NCBI GenBank assembly: GCA_947629955.1
Contig: CANRFT010000015.1
Coordinates: 1 to 44,810 of the forward strand
Length of the DNA: 44,810 bases
Direction: 5' to 3'
Origin: an uncultured Oscillospiraceae bacterium
GTDB taxonomy: Bacteria > Bacillota > Clostridia > Oscillospirales > Oscillospiraceae
Positions 14,965-23,703 of this stretch are shown one piece after another (within the stretch, counting starts at the first letter, position 1; each line of letters starts with the position of its first letter). The notes beneath the pieces are model-generated. The model was not told where the DNA came from and did no database searches. It saw only the letters and a list, made by a program, of their open reading frames with translations. The position numbers and the translations under genes are program-made.

Positions 14965-15957
14965 TCACCCTTTGGTGGTGCCGCCCTGGGCGTAGCTCAC
15001 CGGCAGGCACACCAGCGCCGGCAGCCGGGAGCGGTCCTTCTCCAGCACCATCTCCACACACTGGGCGGCGATCTCCTCCACCGGCTGGACGACGGTGGAG
15101 CAGGTGTACTCCAGATCGCCGAAGCTGCGGATGCCGTCGAACCCGATGACCTGCACGTCCTCCGGCACCCGCAGGCCCATGGTCCGCAGGGAGCCGATGA
15201 TCAGGTGGGCCAGGGAATCAGTGACGCAGAAGATGCCGTCGAAATCCAGCTTTCCGCCGTGGAAGTGCTCCCGGAGGAAGTCCTCGAACTCGGAGTAGGG
15301 GGTACCGTCGTCCACGATCTTCATGGAGTAGGGGATCCCCAGGGACTCACAGCCGTTGATGAAGCCGTCCCGGCGCTTGTTGGGCTCGTTGGTGAGGACG
15401 GAGCCGATGCGCAGGAAGGCCAGGTTTTTACAGCCGTTCTCCACCAGCTTCTCCGCCGCCAGCCGTCCGCCGCCGTAGTTGTCGCTGGCCACGCAGGGGA
15501 TCTTGGCGCCGAAGTACCGGTCGATGGAGATGAGCGGCACGTCCTCCGACACCTCCAGGTCCGGGTTGTAGCTCAGGCAGATGATGCCGTCCACCTTCTG
15601 CTGTTCGGCGTTGATCACATATTTCTGCTCCTGCTCCGGGTCGAACTCAGTAGAGCACAGGAGCATCTTGTACCCCCGGGCCGCCAGTTCCTTGTTGATG
15701 CAGTAGACGACCCGGCAGAAATAGGGGTTGATCAGGTTGGGCACCATCACCGCGATGATGAAGGTCTGCCCGCCCTTGAGACCGCGGGCGTAGTTGTTCA
15801 CCCGGTAGTTCAGGGCCTTGACGGCCTCCTCCACCCGGACCCGGTAGCTCTCTCCCACCGGCAGGCCGTTGATGACCTTGGACACGGTGCCCAGGGCCAC
15901 CCCCGCCTCCCGGGCCACATCCTTCATGGTGGGGGCGGAGCTCTGTCGTCTTGACAT
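14965..15957 (-). CDS. LacI-family regulator of the fructan locus
   Basis: This is a 330-residue regulator. The LacI helix-turn-helix spans about 10-30 (TMKDVAREAGVALGTVSKV), with the hinge helix near 53-60 (NNYARGL). A periplasmic-binding-protein-like sensor follows: IIAVMVPNLINPYF, then DGIICLSYN, then FDGIFCVTDSLA, then VQVIGFDG. The bound effector is probably a fructose derivative or fructo-oligosaccharide, judged only from its neighbours. It is the first gene of the seven-gene operon ending in the fructokinase. An inverted repeat at its own promoter suggests autoregulation, and the identical 23-bp sites at 9424 and 16217 are the obvious external targets. Confidence 0.85.
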   Translation of the reverse strand: MSRRQSSAPTMKDVAREAGVALGTVSKVINGLPVGESYRVRVEEAVKALNYRVNNYARGLKGGQTFIIAVMVPNLINPYFCRVVYCINKELAARGYKMLLCSTEFDPEQEQKYVINAEQQKVDGIICLSYNPDLEVSEDVPLISIDRYFGAKIPCVASDNYGGGRLAAEKLVENGCKNLAFLRIGSVLTNEPNKRRDGFINGCESLGIPYSMKIVDDGTPYSEFEDFLREHFHGGKLDFDGIFCVTDSLAHLIIGSLRTMGLRVPEDVQVIGFDGIRSFGDLEYTCSTVVQPVEEIAAQCVEMVLEKDRSRLPALVCLPVSYAQGGTTKG

Positions 15958-15989
15958 AGGTTCACATCCTTCTGTTCTGTGGAGTATTC

Positions 15990-16013
15990 GTGAAATTCAT
16001 CGCTCTGTTTCAC
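15990..16013. promoter_or_regulatory. Inverted repeat at the lacI promoter
   Basis: GTGAAA (15990-15995) and TTTCAC (16008-16013) form a perfect inverted repeat spanning the expected transcription start of the LacI gene. It is a candidate autoregulatory site. A half-matching TGAAACGTTTGG lies further up at 16074-16085. Confidence 0.5.
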
Positions 16014-16042
16014 ATTATAGCGGATGAATCGCTATTTGTAAA
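16014..16042 (-). promoter_or_regulatory. Sigma-A promoter of the lacI-fructokinase operon
   Basis: On the minus strand, TTTACA (16037-16042) and TATAAT (16014-16019) are separated by 17 bases and drive the gene starting at 15957. Confidence 0.75.
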
Positions 16043-16182
16043 GGGGCTTGTAAAGATTTTTTTGATTTTCCCATGAAACGTTTGGCCGGCGGATATTTCG
16101 TCAAAATGGCTATTTTAGCCGGCTATACTTTGTGCAGATTGCGAAAAATTCACACTTCATTCAAAATTTGCAGAAATTTTTG

Positions 16183-16211
16183 TTGACTTGAACGTTTCAC
16201 TGTGCTACTCT
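16183..16211 (+). promoter_or_regulatory. Sigma-A promoter of the CUT1 operon
   Basis: TTGACT (16183-16188) and TACTCT (16206-16211) are separated by 17 bases. The spacer itself contains TGAACGTTTCA (16189-16199), a near-palindrome of LacI type, so repression from within the promoter is possible. The 23-bp operator begins 5 bases after the -10 box. Confidence 0.75.
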
Positions 16212-16216
16212 TTGCC

Positions 16217-16239
16217 TTGAACAAGAAATAACGTTTCGC
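16217..16239. promoter_or_regulatory. 23-bp operator, copy 2 (CUT1 promoter)
   Basis: This is the second exact copy of the sequence at 9424-9446. Here it covers the likely transcription start of the permease operon and has the opposite orientation to transcription compared with copy 1. The remaining leader to 16374 is GC-rich, with a possible hairpin but no recognised riboswitch. Confidence 0.7.
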
Positions 16240-16374
16240 ACAGGCGATCGTCCCGCGTTTCCGGCACAGGTTGGTGACCCGGCCGGCAGAACGCGGGGCC
16301 CGGGCGGGAGAGCGATTTGATCCGCTCTCCCGCGCCCCAAACGGCAATCCAAATTTAAAGGAGGGAGTCCCCGC

Positions 16375-17328
16375 GTGAGCAAAAATGCTTCCGCTGCCTC
16401 CGGACAGAAGCCGGCCCAGATCAGGACCGTGGCCGGCAAGTCCCTGGGCAGACGCATCCGGGAGAACTGGCAGTTATATCTGCTGCTGGTCATCCCCGTC
16501 GTTATCACCGTGATCTACAAGTACATCCCCATGGTGGGCATCCAGATCGCTTTCCGCGATTATGTCCCAAGCCGCGGCTTCTTCGGCAGCGAATGGGTGG
16601 GCTTCGACTGGTTCGAACGGTTCTTCACCGCTCCCAACTTCCAGCGGATGATCCGCAATACCATCCTGCTGAGCCTGTTCAGCCTGCTGTGGAGCTTCCC
16701 GGTGCCCATCATCCTGTCCCTGGCCATCAACCAGCTCCGCTTCAAGCGCTTCAAGCGGGTGGTGCAGACCGTTCTCTACGCCCCCCACTTCATCTCCATC
16801 ATGGTGGTCTGCGGTATGATCCGCATCTTCCTCTCCCCCTACGGCGGCCTCATCAATCTGCTGCTGGGGTCTCAGGTGGACTTCCTGACCGTGCCGGAGG
16901 CATTCCGAACCATTTACATCGCCTCGGGCATCTGGCAGGACGCCGGCTGGGGCACCATCATCTACCTTGCCACCCTGTCCGCCGTGGACCCCGGCCTCTA
17001 TGAGGCGGCCAAGATCGACGGCGCGTCCATGTTCCAGCGCATCATGAACATCGATGTGCCCGAGTTGACTCCCATGATCATCCTCCAGCTCATCATGAGC
17101 GCCAGCGGCCTGATGAGCGTCGGCTTCGAGAAGGTCTTCCTGCTCCAGACCCAGCTGAACAAGGCCACCAGCGACGTCATCGCGGTGTACGTCTACGAAC
17201 AGGGTATCGTCCAACACGCCTACAGCCTGTCCACCGCCGTCGGTCTGTTCAACACGGTCATCAACATCATCCTGCTGGTGGTCGTCAACCAGATCGCCAA
17301 GAAGGCTGCCGACGTCAGCTTCGTGTAA
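16375..17328 (+). CDS. CUT1 ABC transporter permease (LplB-like)
   Basis: This 317-residue integral membrane permease has six expected segments, beginning YLLLVIPVVITVIYKYIPMVG. The cytoplasmic EAA loop that contacts the ATPase reads EAAKIDGASMFQRIMNI at about 213-229. The family mark IPMVGIQIAFRDY identifies the LplB group that pairs with LplA-type binding proteins. The start is GTG 16375 after AAAGGAGGGAG. It is the first gene of the CUT1 operon, followed by its partner permease after 13 bases. It probably imports fructo-oligosaccharides. Confidence 0.9.
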   Translation: MSKNASAASGQKPAQIRTVAGKSLGRRIRENWQLYLLLVIPVVITVIYKYIPMVGIQIAFRDYVPSRGFFGSEWVGFDWFERFFTAPNFQRMIRNTILLSLFSLLWSFPVPIILSLAINQLRFKRFKRVVQTVLYAPHFISIMVVCGMIRIFLSPYGGLINLLLGSQVDFLTVPEAFRTIYIASGIWQDAGWGTIIYLATLSAVDPGLYEAAKIDGASMFQRIMNIDVPELTPMIILQLIMSASGLMSVGFEKVFLLQTQLNKATSDVIAVYVYEQGIVQHAYSLSTAVGLFNTVINIILLVVVNQIAKKAADVSFV

Positions 17329-17341
17329 GGAGGTGCGGACA

Positions 17342-18223
17342 ATGACTAAAAAAACTGGCCTCTCTGACCGCACCAGCGACATCATCCTGGTGGTCCTCTG
17401 CTGCGTGATCCTGCTGATCATCGCCTATCCTCTGTACTATGTCGTCATCGCCTCCGTCTCCGACCCCTATGACGTGTACGCCGGCAAGACCTTCCTGCTG
17501 CCCAGCCAGTTCACTCTGGAGGGCTACGCCTCGGTGTTCGCCCGGTCCGATCTGCTCCGGGGCTTCCTGAACTCGGTGAAATACACCGTCATCGGCACCA
17601 TCTACTCGGTGGTGATGGTCTACATCGTGGCCTTCCCCCTGAGCCGGAAGGACCTGCCCGGCCGGAAGTGGATCTCCATCTTCTTCATCATCACCATGTA
17701 CTTCGGCGGCGGCCTGATCCCCACCTACATCGTGGTCCGGGACACCGGCCTGCTGAACAACATGTGGGCCCTGTTCCTCCCCGGCGGCGTGGCCATGGGC
17801 AACGTCATCATCGTGCGGAACTTCTTTGAGAACAACATCCCCAGGGACATGATCGAGGCCGCCCAGATCGACGGGGCCGACAACATGACCATCTTCCTGC
17901 GGGTGGTCATCCCCCTGAGCCGCTCCATCATGGCGGTGATGGTGGTGTTCTCCATGGTGGCCTACTGGAACGACTGGTTCACCGCCCTGATCTATTTCAG
18001 CGACCACGATATGGACCCCTTTCCCCTGGTGCTGCGCGGCATCCTGATCAACGCCTCCGCCAACATCAACTCCGGGGACGGCGGCTACGCCGAACAGAAC
18101 CGCATCGCCGAGCTGATCAAGTTCGCCTCCATCGTGGTGGCGGCGGTGCCCATGCTGGTCATCTACCCCTTCGTGCAGAAGTACTTCGAGCAGGGCTTCA
18201 TGTCCGGCGCTGTGAAGGGCTGA
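17342..18223 (+). CDS. CUT1 ABC transporter permease (YtcP/CarB-like)
   Basis: This 293-residue permease partners the preceding LplB-like protein. The EAA loop is EAAQIDGADNMTIFLRVV. Typical marks include YPLYYVVIASVSDP near the N-terminus, TMYFGGGLIPTYI in the middle and the ending QKYFEQGFMSGAVKG, which is close to the usual C-terminus of this group. ATG 17342 is chosen because AAGGAGG precedes it; the GTG at 17333 lies inside that ribosome site. Confidence 0.9.
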   Translation: MTKKTGLSDRTSDIILVVLCCVILLIIAYPLYYVVIASVSDPYDVYAGKTFLLPSQFTLEGYASVFARSDLLRGFLNSVKYTVIGTIYSVVMVYIVAFPLSRKDLPGRKWISIFFIITMYFGGGLIPTYIVVRDTGLLNNMWALFLPGGVAMGNVIIVRNFFENNIPRDMIEAAQIDGADNMTIFLRVVIPLSRSIMAVMVVFSMVAYWNDWFTALIYFSDHDMDPFPLVLRGILINASANINSGDGGYAEQNRIAELIKFASIVVAAVPMLVIYPFVQKYFEQGFMSGAVKG

Positions 18224-18260
18224 TATGCAATATCTGAAATCTGTGATAAGGAGAATCGCT

Positions 18261-19922
18261 ATGAAAAAGAACATCTTCGTCAAGGCAATGTGCCTGATGC
18301 TGAGCGCCGCCCTCCTGTGCGGTCTGCTGGCCGGCTGCGGCGGCGGCGGGGCCCAGGCCTCCGCCGACCCCAACCAGACCGACTTCTACATCGTGGGCGG
18401 AAACTCCCCCCTGAGCTCCGGCTATGACTCCAACCCCGTTATGATCCAGATGGCGGAGACCGCCGGCGTGGAGATCGAGTGGGACCTGATGAGCGACTCC
18501 CTGGGTGAGCGCGTGGGCACCCTCATCGGCGGCAACCAGCTGCCCGACGCCTTCATCGCCGTGGGCTTCAGCCAGAACGACATCAACAAGTACGGCAACG
18601 ACGGCACCTTCATCGACCTGACCCCCTACATTACCCCTGAGATCATGCCCAACCTGTCCAAGATCCTGGACGAGCACCCCGAGTACCGCTCCGCCATCAC
18701 CATGGCCGACGGCAAGATCTACGGTCTGCCCCAGGGCGAGGTCATGGGCACCGCCGCCATCGGCGCGGACAAGAACATCCCCATCCACTCCATCCCCGAG
18801 TTCTCCATGATCAACAAGACCTGGCTGGACGAACTGAATCTGCCCGTGCCCACCAACCTCACCGAACTGCACGACGCGCTGAAGGCCTTCAAGGACAACG
18901 ATATGGCCACCCGCAGCGGCAACGCCGCCGGCTCCACCATCCCCATGTCCACCGGCTATGACCAGTGGTGCTGGGGCCAGGAGATCTTCTACGCCGGCTT
19001 CGGCTTCACCAATTTCACCAGCGACGTGTGCAACGACCTGCTGGCCCATGACGACGGCACCGTGGAGTTCGTCTGCGTCAGCGACGCCTATCGTGACGCC
19101 GTCAGCTACTTCTCCGACTGGTACAAGGAGGGCCTGATGGACCTGGAGATGTTCTCCCAGGACACCAGCCAACTGATCGCCAAGGTCTCCCAGGGCCGCG
19201 TGGGCGTCACCACCTGGTGGTACATCGACGAGATCGCCGGCGACAAGGCCGATGACTTCGTGTTCCTGCCACCCATGTACGGTCCCGAGGGCACCCAGTA
19301 CGCCGAGACCCGCAACGTCACCATGCGATCCGCCCCCGCCGTCACCTCCGGTCACCTGAACATCACCAGCGCCTGCGGCAACCCGGAGCTGCTGTGCAGG
19401 TACTTCGACCAGTGGTATGATCCCGAGATCACTATGCAGCTGCAGTACGGCCCCATCGACGTCTACTTCACCGGCAAGGACGACGCCGGCATGTGGAAGT
19501 CCATCACCGACGACGAAGCCCGGGAGAAGTACGGCAAGTCCGCCGGCGAGCTGAAAAGCCAGTATCAGGCCCTTGGCCCCATCCTGGTGCTCCCCGAGTA
19601 CTACAACAACGTGTTCGAGATGGAGGACCGCGCCAAGGAGCGCCTGGAGGACCTGACCGAGTTCTGGATGCCCTATGTGAGCTCCTCCGCCGCCTACCCC
19701 AACGACGTGACCTTCACCGCCGAGGAGCTTGAGGTCATCGACCGCTACAAGGCCGACTTCACCAGCCAGGTCTCCGAGAAGGAGGGCAACTGGCTGAAGA
19801 ACGGCGGCCCCACCGACGACGAGTGGAACGCCTACAAGACCATGCTGGAGGACAGCTGCGGCATGAGCAGGCTGCTGGAGGTCTATCAGAACGCCTACAC
19901 CCGCTATCTGGAGGCCCAGTGA
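18261..19922 (+). CDS. CUT1 solute-binding lipoprotein (LplA-like)
   Basis: This 553-residue binding lipoprotein has a signal peptide and lipobox LAGC, Cys26. Long (>500 residue) binding proteins of this kind pair with LplB/YtcP permeases. Visible family features are the GNQLPDAFIA segment, FIDLTPYITPEIMPN, DGKIYGLPQ and a C-terminal region rich in aromatic residues. ATG 18261 follows AAGGAG at the right distance, and the upstream ATG at 18225 has none. It should capture the imported sugar outside the membrane. Substrate assignment rests on the flanking GH32 genes. Confidence 0.85.
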   Translation: MKKNIFVKAMCLMLSAALLCGLLAGCGGGGAQASADPNQTDFYIVGGNSPLSSGYDSNPVMIQMAETAGVEIEWDLMSDSLGERVGTLIGGNQLPDAFIAVGFSQNDINKYGNDGTFIDLTPYITPEIMPNLSKILDEHPEYRSAITMADGKIYGLPQGEVMGTAAIGADKNIPIHSIPEFSMINKTWLDELNLPVPTNLTELHDALKAFKDNDMATRSGNAAGSTIPMSTGYDQWCWGQEIFYAGFGFTNFTSDVCNDLLAHDDGTVEFVCVSDAYRDAVSYFSDWYKEGLMDLEMFSQDTSQLIAKVSQGRVGVTTWWYIDEIAGDKADDFVFLPPMYGPEGTQYAETRNVTMRSAPAVTSGHLNITSACGNPELLCRYFDQWYDPEITMQLQYGPIDVYFTGKDDAGMWKSITDDEAREKYGKSAGELKSQYQALGPILVLPEYYNNVFEMEDRAKERLEDLTEFWMPYVSSSAAYPNDVTFTAEELEVIDRYKADFTSQVSEKEGNWLKNGGPTDDEWNAYKTMLEDSCGMSRLLEVYQNAYTRYLEAQ

Positions 19923-19953
19923 CCCGTCTGCGGGATAACCGATGATGCAAAGT

Positions 19954-19985
19954 GTATGGCCGCATCCCGCGGGATGCGGCCATAC
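19954..19985 (+). promoter_or_regulatory. Perfect 32-base palindrome between binding protein and GH32
   Basis: The half GTATGGCCGCATCCCG is repeated exactly as its reverse complement, with no spacer. Only TTGAA follows. In RNA it would fold into a very stable hairpin that could protect the upstream binding-protein message and lower expression of the downstream enzyme. Confidence 0.6.
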
Positions 19986-20014
19986 TTGAATCCAAATCTG
20001 TGGGAGGAAGCTCC

Positions 20015-21502
20015 ATGACCAGTGAAGCACTGCAAAAAGCCCGGGACTATGAGGAGAACTTTGGCGCGAACATCCCGAAGGAGGAACGCCCCGCGTTTCA
20101 TCTGACTCCCCGGGTGGGCTGGATGAACGACCCCAACGGCTTCTCCTTTTACAAAGGACAGTATCACCTGTTCTACCAGTACCACCCCTACAGCATCCAA
20201 TGGGGCCCCATGCACTGGGGCCACGCGGTGAGCCGGGATCTGCTCCACTGGGAGTATCTTCCCGCCGCCATTGCCCCGGACACGGACTACGACGACGCGG
20301 GCTGCTTCTCCGGCTCTGCCGTGGACCTGCCCGACGGCCGCCAGCTCCTCATGTACACCGGCGTGCGCCGCCAGCTCCGGGCGGACGGGGCGCGGCAGGA
20401 CCTCCAGACCCAGTGCCTCGCCATCGGGGACGGGCTGAACTACGAGAAGTGGAGAGCCAACCCCGTGCTGGGTGACCCGGACCTGCCGGCCGGATTCAGC
20501 CGCTATGACTTCCGGGACCCCAAGATGTTCCGGAACGACGACGGCACCTACGGCTGCGTGGTGGGCTGCCGCACAGAGGACGACAGCGGCGCCATCCTCC
20601 TGTTCGAGAGCGAAAACGGGCTGGACTGGCATTATGTCACCGTGCTGGACCGCTGCTATAACGAGTTCGGCCGCATGTGGGAGTGCCCCGACTTTTTCCC
20701 CCTGGATGGCCGGCAGATCCTCATGTGCAGCCCCCAGGACATGAGCGCCGTGGGCATGGAGTTCCACAACGGCGACTGCACCATGTTCCTTCTGGGCCAC
20801 TACGACCCCAGATCGCACCGCTTTGAGCGGGACGGCGTGCAGGCGGTGGACTACGGCCTGGATTTCTACGCGCCCCAGACCCTGCTGGCCCCGGACGGGC
20901 GGCGGATCATGGTGGCCTGGATGCAGAACTGGGACACCTGCGTGGGCGGCCAGCCCCGCGGCGCCAGCTGGTTCGGCCAGACCACGCTGCCCCGGGAGCT
21001 GTCCATCCGGGACGGGCGGGTCATCCAGACCCCTATTCGGGAGCTGAGCGGTCTCCATGGCCGCCGGGTGGCCTACACCGACATCCCGGTGCAGGAGGAG
21101 ACCGCCCTGCGGGGGATCTTCGGCCGGACCATCGATATGACGGTGACGGTGCGGCCCCTGGCCGACTGCAAATACACCCAGTTCCGCATGAAGGTGGCCT
21201 CGGGCAGCCAGCACTACACCTCCATCACCTATACCCCCCAGACCTCTGTCCTGCGGATCAGCCGGGAGCACTCCGGGGTGGAGCGGGACTTCGTCCATGT
21301 GCGGGAGTGCTTCGTCCGGGACCGGGGCGGGGCGGTGAAGCTGCGGGTGATCCTGGACCGGTTCAGCGCCGAGGTGTTCGTCAACGACGGCGAGCAGGTC
21401 CTGAGCATGACCTTCTACACCCCCCAATCCGCCGACGGCATCTCCTTCCAGTGCCTGGGCAAGGCGCTGATGAGCGTGGAAAAATACGATATCGTGATGT
21501 AA
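20015..21502 (+). CDS. Cytoplasmic GH32 beta-fructofuranosidase (sucrase/fructo-oligosaccharidase)
   Basis: This 495-residue GH32 enzyme has no signal peptide, so it acts in the cytoplasm on imported fructosides. All three catalytic motifs are intact: WMNDPNG with nucleophile Asp39, FRDPKMF (transition-state Asp168) and WECPDFF with acid/base Glu223. The C-terminal beta-sandwich is seen from about 360 (RGIFGRTIDMTVTV, then LDRFSAEVFVNDGEQ). The start is ATG 20015 after GGGAGGAAG. Family names would be sucrose-6-phosphate hydrolase or fructan beta-fructosidase. Because the importer is ABC-type, unphosphorylated substrates are more likely. Confidence 0.9.
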   Translation: MTSEALQKARDYEENFGANIPKEERPAFHLTPRVGWMNDPNGFSFYKGQYHLFYQYHPYSIQWGPMHWGHAVSRDLLHWEYLPAAIAPDTDYDDAGCFSGSAVDLPDGRQLLMYTGVRRQLRADGARQDLQTQCLAIGDGLNYEKWRANPVLGDPDLPAGFSRYDFRDPKMFRNDDGTYGCVVGCRTEDDSGAILLFESENGLDWHYVTVLDRCYNEFGRMWECPDFFPLDGRQILMCSPQDMSAVGMEFHNGDCTMFLLGHYDPRSHRFERDGVQAVDYGLDFYAPQTLLAPDGRRIMVAWMQNWDTCVGGQPRGASWFGQTTLPRELSIRDGRVIQTPIRELSGLHGRRVAYTDIPVQEETALRGIFGRTIDMTVTVRPLADCKYTQFRMKVASGSQHYTSITYTPQTSVLRISREHSGVERDFVHVRECFVRDRGGAVKLRVILDRFSAEVFVNDGEQVLSMTFYTPQSADGISFQCLGKALMSVEKYDIVM

Positions 21503-21507
21503 AAGGA

Positions 21508-21539
21508 CGGGCCTGCTCCCTCACTGGGGAGCAGGCCCG
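21508..21539. terminator. Convergent terminator between GH32 gene and sigma-54 activator gene
   Basis: The arms CGGGCCTGCTCCC and GGGAGCAGGCCCG form a 13-bp stem. On the minus strand it is followed by TCCTTTT; on the plus strand the T-run is weak. It overlaps the last codons of the activator gene. Confidence 0.6.
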
Positions 21540-23497
21540 CCGTTTGGCGTCTTGGGGGAGGGACCGCCGCCCAGCCTGCGCCACAGGGTCGTCTTGCTGA
21601 TATTCAGGTACCGGCACAGCTTGTCCCGGTCATTTCCGAAATACTGCAACAGGTAGGAGATGTAATCCGACTCCAGCCGCTTCAGGTCATTGGTCAGAGG
21701 CATGGAAAAGGTCCTCTTTTTCGGCCCCGTCGTGTGCTTGAGCTGCATCAGGGAGCGGATCAGCTCCCGGGTCAGCTTATAGCTGTCTGCCAGCAGCACC
21801 ACCCGCTCGGCAAAGTTGCGCAGCTCGCGGATATTTCCGGGCCAGTCATAGAGCAGCAGATCGGCAAATACGGAGTCGTTCTCCCAATAGAGCAAACGCT
21901 GCTCCTTATCCGAGTTTTCCCGCAAAAACGCTTTGAACAGCGGGATGATGTCCTTTGGCCGGTCCCGCAGGGAGGGGATCACCAGTTCCAATACGGACAG
22001 CCGGTAATAGAGGTCCTCGCGGAATGAGCCGCTTTCCACCATCTGACACAGGGATTTATTTGTGGCCACGATGATCCGGACGTCGATGGGGATGATGCGG
22101 TCGCCGCCGATCCGCCGGATCTCCCTCTCCTGGAGGACTCTGAGGAATTTTGCCTGGACGCTCATGGGCAGGTCCGCCACCTCGTCCAGGAAAATGGTGC
22201 CCCGGTGCGCGAGCTCGAACAGACCTTTTTTCCCGCCGGGGAGGGCGCCTGTGAAGGCGCCTTTTTCATATCCGAACAGCTCGCTCTCGATAAGAGTCTC
22301 CGTAAATGTGGCGCAGTTGATGGCTACGAATGGCCCGTCCCTCCGCGTGCTCGCGTTGTGGATGCTGGAGGCCAGCACCTCTTTGCCGGTGCCTGTGGCG
22401 CCGCAGATCATGATCGTCGCGGAGGACCGGGCGTATTTCTTTGCCTGCTCCACGACCTCTGCCATGTGTTCGTCCTGATAGACCATATCCTCGAAGCGGG
22501 TCTTGGCGACCAGATTGTTCCCTTTGCTGGAGATACGGACGGACAGCTCCATTCCCTCGATATCGGTGACGTTATTGAGCATCACCGCATACCGCTGTCC
22601 TCCGTCCAGAATGACCGGGATGAGATTGACCACGCAGCGTTTTCCGCGAATATCCAAAACGTGGTTGGCGGGCAGCCTCAGGATCTCCTCCTTGGGCATC
22701 CCAAAGAGTTCGGAGATGCTGCCGCACGCGGCCTCCGCGGGGAGCAGCTTTTCTGCCGCTTGATTGTACTTCATGATGGCGCCGCTCTCGTCGATCACCA
22801 CGATGGCCTCCGGGACCAGATTGGTGATATCCTCGATGAACGCGCTCTTTGACTTTTCCATGGCCAGGGCGCTGGTGGCGAGCAGGGCCTTCTCGATGGT
22901 GTTCCTGTAACAATTGTCGTCGATTTGGATGACGGCGGAGGGGATCCCGTATTCGTTCGCGATGGCGCACGGGTCCACATCCCCGATGACGAAATCGATC
23001 CCCCGCTCTTTCAGCTCGAGGATAGACTCCCGAAGGCCCTGTGTGTCGTATGCCTTTCTGTAGGTATAGCATATCTCCCCGATATCCAGCTCCGAACACA
23101 GCGCGTCCCGCGCGTTCCATTCGTCTTTCCACAGATCGGCAGTCTGGTTCATCTCGCTGATGCCGCAGCCGATCTCCAGGAGGGCGATCCTCCGATACCC
23201 CTTTTCGGTGTAGGACCTCAGCAGCTCCATGATGTTGAACAGGTCATATTCCAGCTGGAAGATAGGGAGCTTTACCTTGGAGCTGTATAAGTACCGGGCC
23301 AGGCTGCCGCGGGTGACTATCCCGGCGACCGGAGTCTGGGCCGCGGCCTCCTCGATCTGCGCCAGCAGGGATTCGCAGGGCTTTGAAACGATGAACTGCG
23401 CGACATACTGCGCGATATCAGCGCAGCACCGGATCTGCGCGATAAACTTTTCCTCGGGCACGACGACTAAAAAACGAACGGCCGCCTCTTCCGCCAT
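21521..23497 (-). CDS. PrpR-like sigma-54-dependent enhancer-binding activator
   Basis: This 658-residue transcription activator has a PrpR-N-type sensor at about 1-200, a PAS-like domain at about 215-315 (IVVIDESGAIMKYNQAAEKL), an AAA+ domain from about 340 and a Fis-type helix-turn-helix at the end (LCRYLNISKTTLWRRLG). The AAA+ marks are Walker A GATGTGKEV (366-374), the sigma-54-contacting GAFTGA loop (413-418), Walker B TIFLDE (434-439) and the R-finger region EREIRRIGGDR. ATG 23497 follows AGGAAG. It is divergent from a sigma-54 promoter at 23656 with inverted repeats between, so it should switch on the sugar-acid operon. The PrpR-type sensor points to a small-acid inducer. Confidence 0.88.
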   Translation of the reverse strand: MAEEAAVRFLVVVPEEKFIAQIRCCADIAQYVAQFIVSKPCESLLAQIEEAAAQTPVAGIVTRGSLARYLYSSKVKLPIFQLEYDLFNIMELLRSYTEKGYRRIALLEIGCGISEMNQTADLWKDEWNARDALCSELDIGEICYTYRKAYDTQGLRESILELKERGIDFVIGDVDPCAIANEYGIPSAVIQIDDNCYRNTIEKALLATSALAMEKSKSAFIEDITNLVPEAIVVIDESGAIMKYNQAAEKLLPAEAACGSISELFGMPKEEILRLPANHVLDIRGKRCVVNLIPVILDGGQRYAVMLNNVTDIEGMELSVRISSKGNNLVAKTRFEDMVYQDEHMAEVVEQAKKYARSSATIMICGATGTGKEVLASSIHNASTRRDGPFVAINCATFTETLIESELFGYEKGAFTGALPGGKKGLFELAHRGTIFLDEVADLPMSVQAKFLRVLQEREIRRIGGDRIIPIDVRIIVATNKSLCQMVESGSFREDLYYRLSVLELVIPSLRDRPKDIIPLFKAFLRENSDKEQRLLYWENDSVFADLLLYDWPGNIRELRNFAERVVLLADSYKLTRELIRSLMQLKHTTGPKKRTFSMPLTNDLKRLESDYISYLLQYFGNDRDKLCRYLNISKTTLWRRLGGGPSPKTPNGGPAPQ

Positions 23498-23580
23498 AGG
23501 ATCACTTCCTGTCTCAGTTCCGTATTGCGCCGCAAGCGCTGCTTGCCGGCAAAGCCATTGTACCACAACAGTCTCAAAAA

Positions 23581-23605
23581 TGAAATATAAATTTCAGAAC
23601 TGAAA
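23581..23605. promoter_or_regulatory. Overlapping inverted repeats: candidate enhancer site
   Basis: TGAAAT-N4-ATTTCA (23581-23596) overlaps TTTCAG-AA-CTGAAA (23592-23605). They lie about 50 bases above the -24 box, between the activator gene and its likely target operon, and are the best candidates for upstream activator sites. Confidence 0.5.
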
Positions 23606-23655
23606 CAGCTTTTTGTTGCAAATGCCTGAAAAATGCCCAGCGCGGCCCTCAAAAG

Positions 23656-23672
23656 TTGGCACGCATTTTGCT
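23656..23672 (+). promoter_or_regulatory. Sigma-54 (-24/-12) promoter
   Basis: TTGGCACGCATTTTGCT matches the sigma-54 consensus at every fixed base. The -24 GG is at 23658-23659 and the -12 GC at 23670-23671, with 10 bases between. It lies 32 bases before the start codon of the Dabb-domain gene. Confidence 0.9.
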
Positions 23673-23703
23673 TTATATATTGTTCAGAGAAGGAGGTGAA
23701 TCT

